A stretch of DNA of 16,461 nucleotides from an uncultured Asticcacaulis sp. (lineage in GTDB: Bacteria; Pseudomonadota; Alphaproteobacteria; Caulobacterales; Caulobacteraceae), in contig CAMLLA010000039.1 in NCBI GenBank assembly GCA_946480525.1, positions 1 to 16,461 on the forward strand. Reading direction: 5' to 3'. Position numbers and translations under genes: made by a program. The notes beneath the pieces are model-generated. The model had not been told where the DNA came from, ran no database searches, and saw nothing but the letters and a program-made list of their open reading frames with translations. Positions 14,897 through 16,461 of this stretch are shown in pieces. The first letter of the stretch is position 1; every line of letters starts with the position of its first letter.

Positions 14897-15360
14897 TGGA
14901 CGCCGGGGACGACCTCAGCTTCACCTTTGGCGACCCAAAGCGCGGCGACGTCATTGCGCTTCTGGCGGCCAGCGACGCCTACATGGCTGGGCTCTATCCT
15001 GCCGAAAGCAATCACCTGCTGGACGTCGATACCTTGCGCCAGCCAGATATCCGTTTCCTGATCGTCGAACAGGGCGGCACGGCCGTCGGCTGCGGCGCGA
15101 TCCGGATTGCAGACGGCTATGGCGAACTGAAGCGCATGTGGGTCGATCCTGCCTTGCGCGGCCGCCGTCTTGGCGTACGCATCCTCGAAGCGCTGATTGC
15201 CGAGGCTCAGCGATTGAATCTGCCGGCCCTGCGGCTGGAAACCGGCATTTCGCAACCTGAGGCGCTTGGCCTCTATCGCCGCTTCGGCTTTGAGGACATT
15301 GCGCCTTTCGGCGACTACCAGCCCGATCCGTTGTCGGTCTTCATGGAACGGCACCTATAA
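14896..15360 (+). CDS. GNAT-family N-acetyltransferase
   Basis: A 154-residue acetyl-CoA-dependent acetyltransferase. The GNAT fold shows as a beta-strand at FLIVEQGGTAVGCGAIR (54-70), then motif A ELKRMWVDPALRGRRLG (77-93), where the RGRRLG loop binds the pyrophosphate of acetyl-CoA, and motif B with ALGLYRRFGFE (123-133), carrying the conserved Tyr127. The residue usually Gly in RGxGxG is Arg91 here, a common variant. A GTG lies just before the ATG, but the ATG at 14896, overlapping the murI stop as TGATG and preceded by AGGCGG, is the natural start. It is probably co-transcribed with murI. The substrate is unknown; an amino-acid or small-amine substrate is common in this subgroup, but this is inference. 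Confidence 0.9.
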   Translation: MDAGDDLSFTFGDPKRGDVIALLAASDAYMAGLYPAESNHLLDVDTLRQPDIRFLIVEQGGTAVGCGAIRIADGYGELKRMWVDPALRGRRLGVRILEALIAEAQRLNLPALRLETGISQPEALGLYRRFGFEDIAPFGDYQPDPLSVFMERHL

Positions 15361-15377
15361 AAAAGCATCTGGCCATC

Positions 15378-15394
15378 GTATTGCATTGCAATAC
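15378..15394. promoter_or_regulatory. Palindromic operator of a toxin-antitoxin locus
   Basis: GTATTGCATTGCAATAC is a perfect palindrome with 8-base arms around a single T. It lies 23 bases before the ATG of the broken antitoxin gene, where RelB/DinJ-type antitoxins bind to repress their own operon. Perfect symmetry suggests that decay of the locus is recent, or that another regulator still uses the site. Confidence 0.6.
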
Positions 15395-15417
15395 ACTCAC
15401 CTTCTGAGAGGTGTTCT

Positions 15418-15647
15418 ATGGCAACTGTTCCCGTTCAAACCCGCGTCGATGCAGACGTCAAAGACCGCGCCGGAGCTGTCCTGGAAAAGATGGGGCTGAC
15501 CGTCGATCAGGATGCTTAGACACATGGTTTCGCACCAAGGTTCAGGAAGCTTTGGACGATCCCCGACCTGCCGTGTCGAATGAGGATGTAAAAGCCCGCA
15601 TGGCTAAGGTACGCGCAGATGCCCTCAAACGCACGGAGGATGCGTGA
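15418..15647 (+). pseudogene. RelB/DinJ-family antitoxin, broken by internal deletion and frameshift
   Basis: The 5' part (15418-15519) encodes 33 residues beginning MATVPVQTRVDADVK and running to KMGLTV, the ribbon-helix-helix start of RelB/DinJ antitoxins, with a strong ribosome binding site (GAGAGG, 7 bases upstream). It then hits a stop. In another frame the 3' part continues from about 15519 as DTWFRTKVQEALDDPRP...ALKRTEDA to a TGA at 15647, which is the toxin-wrapping C-terminal half of such antitoxins. The family normally has some 20-25 residues (SDAVRLLL...LPF-like) between these halves. Their absence, together with the change of frame, points to an internal deletion near 15505-15518. 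The order operator, antitoxin, then overlapping toxin start is that of a relBE/dinJ-yafQ module. The molecular breakpoint is inferred; I have no intact copy to compare. Confidence 0.72.
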
Positions 15648-15709
15648 GGCTCGAGTGGTCGCCTATCGCTCTGGAAGACTGCATTCGGGCAAGAAGAGGG
15701 TTAATTTAA
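15644..15709 (+). pseudogene. Truncated RelE/ParE-family toxin remnant
   Basis: A GTG at 15644 overlaps the antitoxin stop (GTGA), the usual toxin start in these modules. The first 12 residues, VRLEWSPIALED, match the opening of RelE/ParE toxins (WSPxALED). The next residues (CIRARRGLI) no longer resemble the family and a TAA follows at 15707-15709, giving 21 codons where about 90-100 are expected. None of the later catalytic residues of the fold are present, so no active toxin can be made. The truncation probably reflects a second deletion that removed the rest of the gene. Confidence 0.65.
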
Positions 15710-15711
15710 GA

Positions 15712-15732
15712 CCAGGAGGCACGGCCTCCTGG
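15712..15732. repeat. Perfect hairpin without U-tract
   Basis: CCAGGAGGC and GCCTCCTGG form a perfect 9-bp stem around an ACG loop. No T-run follows on either strand, so it is not a canonical intrinsic terminator. It starts 2 bases after the toxin-remnant stop and may be a small dispersed palindrome or part of the deletion junction. Confidence 0.5.
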
Positions 15733-15764
15733 ACCTCATAACTCGCTAGAGTCTAACCCATTAA

Positions 15765-15811
15765 ATAACAAATAGCCGGGCGCCCCAAAAGGATGCCCGG
15801 CTATTTGTTAT
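15765..15811. terminator. Bidirectional intrinsic terminator
   Basis: A 17-bp perfect stem is formed by ATAACAAATAGCCGGGC (15765-15781) and its complement (15795-15811) around a 13-base loop. The base of the stem is AT-rich and the tip GC-rich, so either strand ends in a T-rich run (CTATTTGTTAT). It lies between the plus-strand murI/acetyltransferase/toxin-antitoxin remnant and the convergent ahpF gene and can serve both. Confidence 0.8.
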
Positions 15812-15843
15812 ATAAAGCGATAAACGCTGTCGCGTTACGGGGT

Positions 15844-15878
15844 CCAGGGGGCCAAGAAACGTTCTTTGGGACCCCTGG
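15844..15878 (-). terminator. Hairpin directly after ahpF
   Basis: CCAGGGG (15844-15850) pairs with CCCCTGG (15872-15878). Further inner pairing of CCAAGAA with TTCTTTGG, with small bulges, gives a long imperfect hairpin around an ACG loop. It begins 5 bases after the ahpF stop on the minus strand. There is no U-tract, so it may stabilise the mRNA 3' end rather than terminate, with the stronger hairpin 33 bases further on ending transcription. Confidence 0.5.
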
Positions 15879-15883
15879 CCTTC

Positions 15884-16461
15884 CTATTCCGCCGCGATAT
15901 CCACCGGCGCCGTCATGCGTATCAGGTGATCGAACGCCGACAGCGCCGCTTTCGAGCCTTCACCCATGGCGATGACGATCTGCTTGTACGGCACGGTCGT
16001 GCAGTCGCCGGCAGCAAACACACCCGGCAGCGAGGTTTCGCCCCTGGCATTGACCTCGATCTCACCGTGCTTCGACAAGGCGATGCTGCCCTTCAGGAAC
16101 TCGGTGTTCGGGATCAGGCCAATCTGGACGAAGATGCCTTCCAGGTCGATGGTGTGGACCGTGTCGTGGATGCGGTCCTTGTAGGTCAGGCCAACGACCT
16201 TGTTGCCATCGCCCAGAACCTCGGTCGTCTGCGCATTCGTCAGTACACGGACATTCGGCAGGCTATGGAGCTTGCGTTGCAGGACCGCGTCGGCGCGCAA
16301 CTCGGCCGCAAACTCCAGAAGCGTGACTTCCGACGCCAGACCGGCCAGGTCAATTGCCGCTTCGACGCCCGAATTGCCGCCGCCGACGACCGACACGCGC
16401 TTGCCCTTGAACAAAGGACCGTCGCAGTGCGGGCAGTAGGCCACGCCCTTGTTGCGGTACT
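15884..16461 (-). CDS. ahpF: Alkyl hydroperoxide reductase subunit F, C-terminal part (cut by window edge)
   Basis: The last 191 or so residues of a flavoprotein disulfide reductase that passes electrons from NADH to the peroxidase AhpC. The redox-active CPHC lies in the [17 protein letters not shown] block, followed by the NAD-binding [10 protein letters not shown] and the terminal FAD-binding block [14 protein letters not shown], which is typical of AhpF. Thioredoxin reductase TrxB shares the layout, but the sequence around CPHCDG and the [17 protein letters not shown] stretch favour AhpF. The N-terminal thioredoxin-like domains that would settle this lie beyond base 16461, as does the probable ahpC. 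The gene ends at a TAG at 15884-15886, directly before a hairpin. Confidence 0.9.
   Translation of the reverse strand, partial: YRNKGVAYCPHCDGPLFKGKRVSVVGGGNSGVEAAIDLAGLASEVTLLEFAAELRADAVLQRKLHSLPNVRVLTNAQTTEVLGDGNKVVGLTYKDRIHDTVHTIDLEGIFVQIGLIPNTEFLKGSIALSKHGEIEVNARGETSLPGVFAAGDCTTVPYKQIVIAMGEGSKAALSAFDHLIRMTAPVDIAAE

Noticed and set aside
15639..15740. ATG-started frame at the toxin position as a new small gene
   Set aside because: The frame beginning MREARVV has no family resemblance and runs through a perfect hairpin; the overlapping GTG frame carries the recognisable toxin start.

Overview
This window most likely comes from a Caulobacterales alphaproteobacterium, plausibly Asticcacaulis or a relative. 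The basis is GC-rich coding with strong third-position GC, the tightly packed dapF-mtaB-ftsY-yciB cluster, a TTAACCAT CtrA-type half-site, a palindromic element that translates as SPLRGEG, and abundant secreted carbohydrate esterases and peptidases. The genus is an inference from gene order and protein style, not from any search. Nearly all of the window is ordinary chromosomal housekeeping DNA. I see no phage, insertion sequence, CRISPR array, tRNA or rRNA.

Layout. The left edge holds the start of a beta-carbonic anhydrase gene (minus strand, cut by the window edge) with a good promoter, then a small one-helix membrane protein (minus). After a 448-bp spacer, a plus-strand pair encodes an MHS-type MFS transporter with a large extra periplasmic loop and an exported polysaccharide deacetylase. 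A secreted CE1/Fes-like esterase on the minus strand converges on this pair. Together the three look like a small locus for de-esterifying an extracellular carbohydrate and taking up the product. Next comes pbpC (minus), encoding penicillin-binding protein 1C. Its likely GTG start and ribosome binding site are supplied by a palindromic repeat. A short protein of unknown function (plus) is divergent from pbpC and converges on a MarR-family regulator with a very lysine-rich tail.

The centre is a minus-strand operon read dapF -> mtaB -> ftsY -> yciB: lysine/peptidoglycan precursor synthesis, tRNA methylthiolation, the SRP receptor and a septation-related membrane protein. Junctions are 4-bp overlaps or a 9-bp gap. 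It starts from a promoter placed so that dapF would be leaderless. Upstream lies an exported M3 zinc peptidase (dcp-like), divergent from murI, which forms a plus-strand pair with a GNAT acetyltransferase.

The right end carries a decayed RelB/RelE-type toxin-antitoxin locus. It has an intact operator-like palindrome and Shine-Dalgarno sequence, an antitoxin broken by an internal deletion plus frameshift, and a toxin cut after about 12 recognisable residues. Three hairpins follow, then the 3' part of ahpF (minus, cut by the window edge).

Themes shared across the window are cell-envelope synthesis (murI, dapF, pbpC, yciB, ftsY) and envelope-located hydrolases. I found no convincing new multi-gene system. 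The points most worth checking are the repeat-derived pbpC start, the leaderless dapF promoter, the toxin-antitoxin remnant, the histone-like tail on the MarR protein and the transporter's periplasmic insert.
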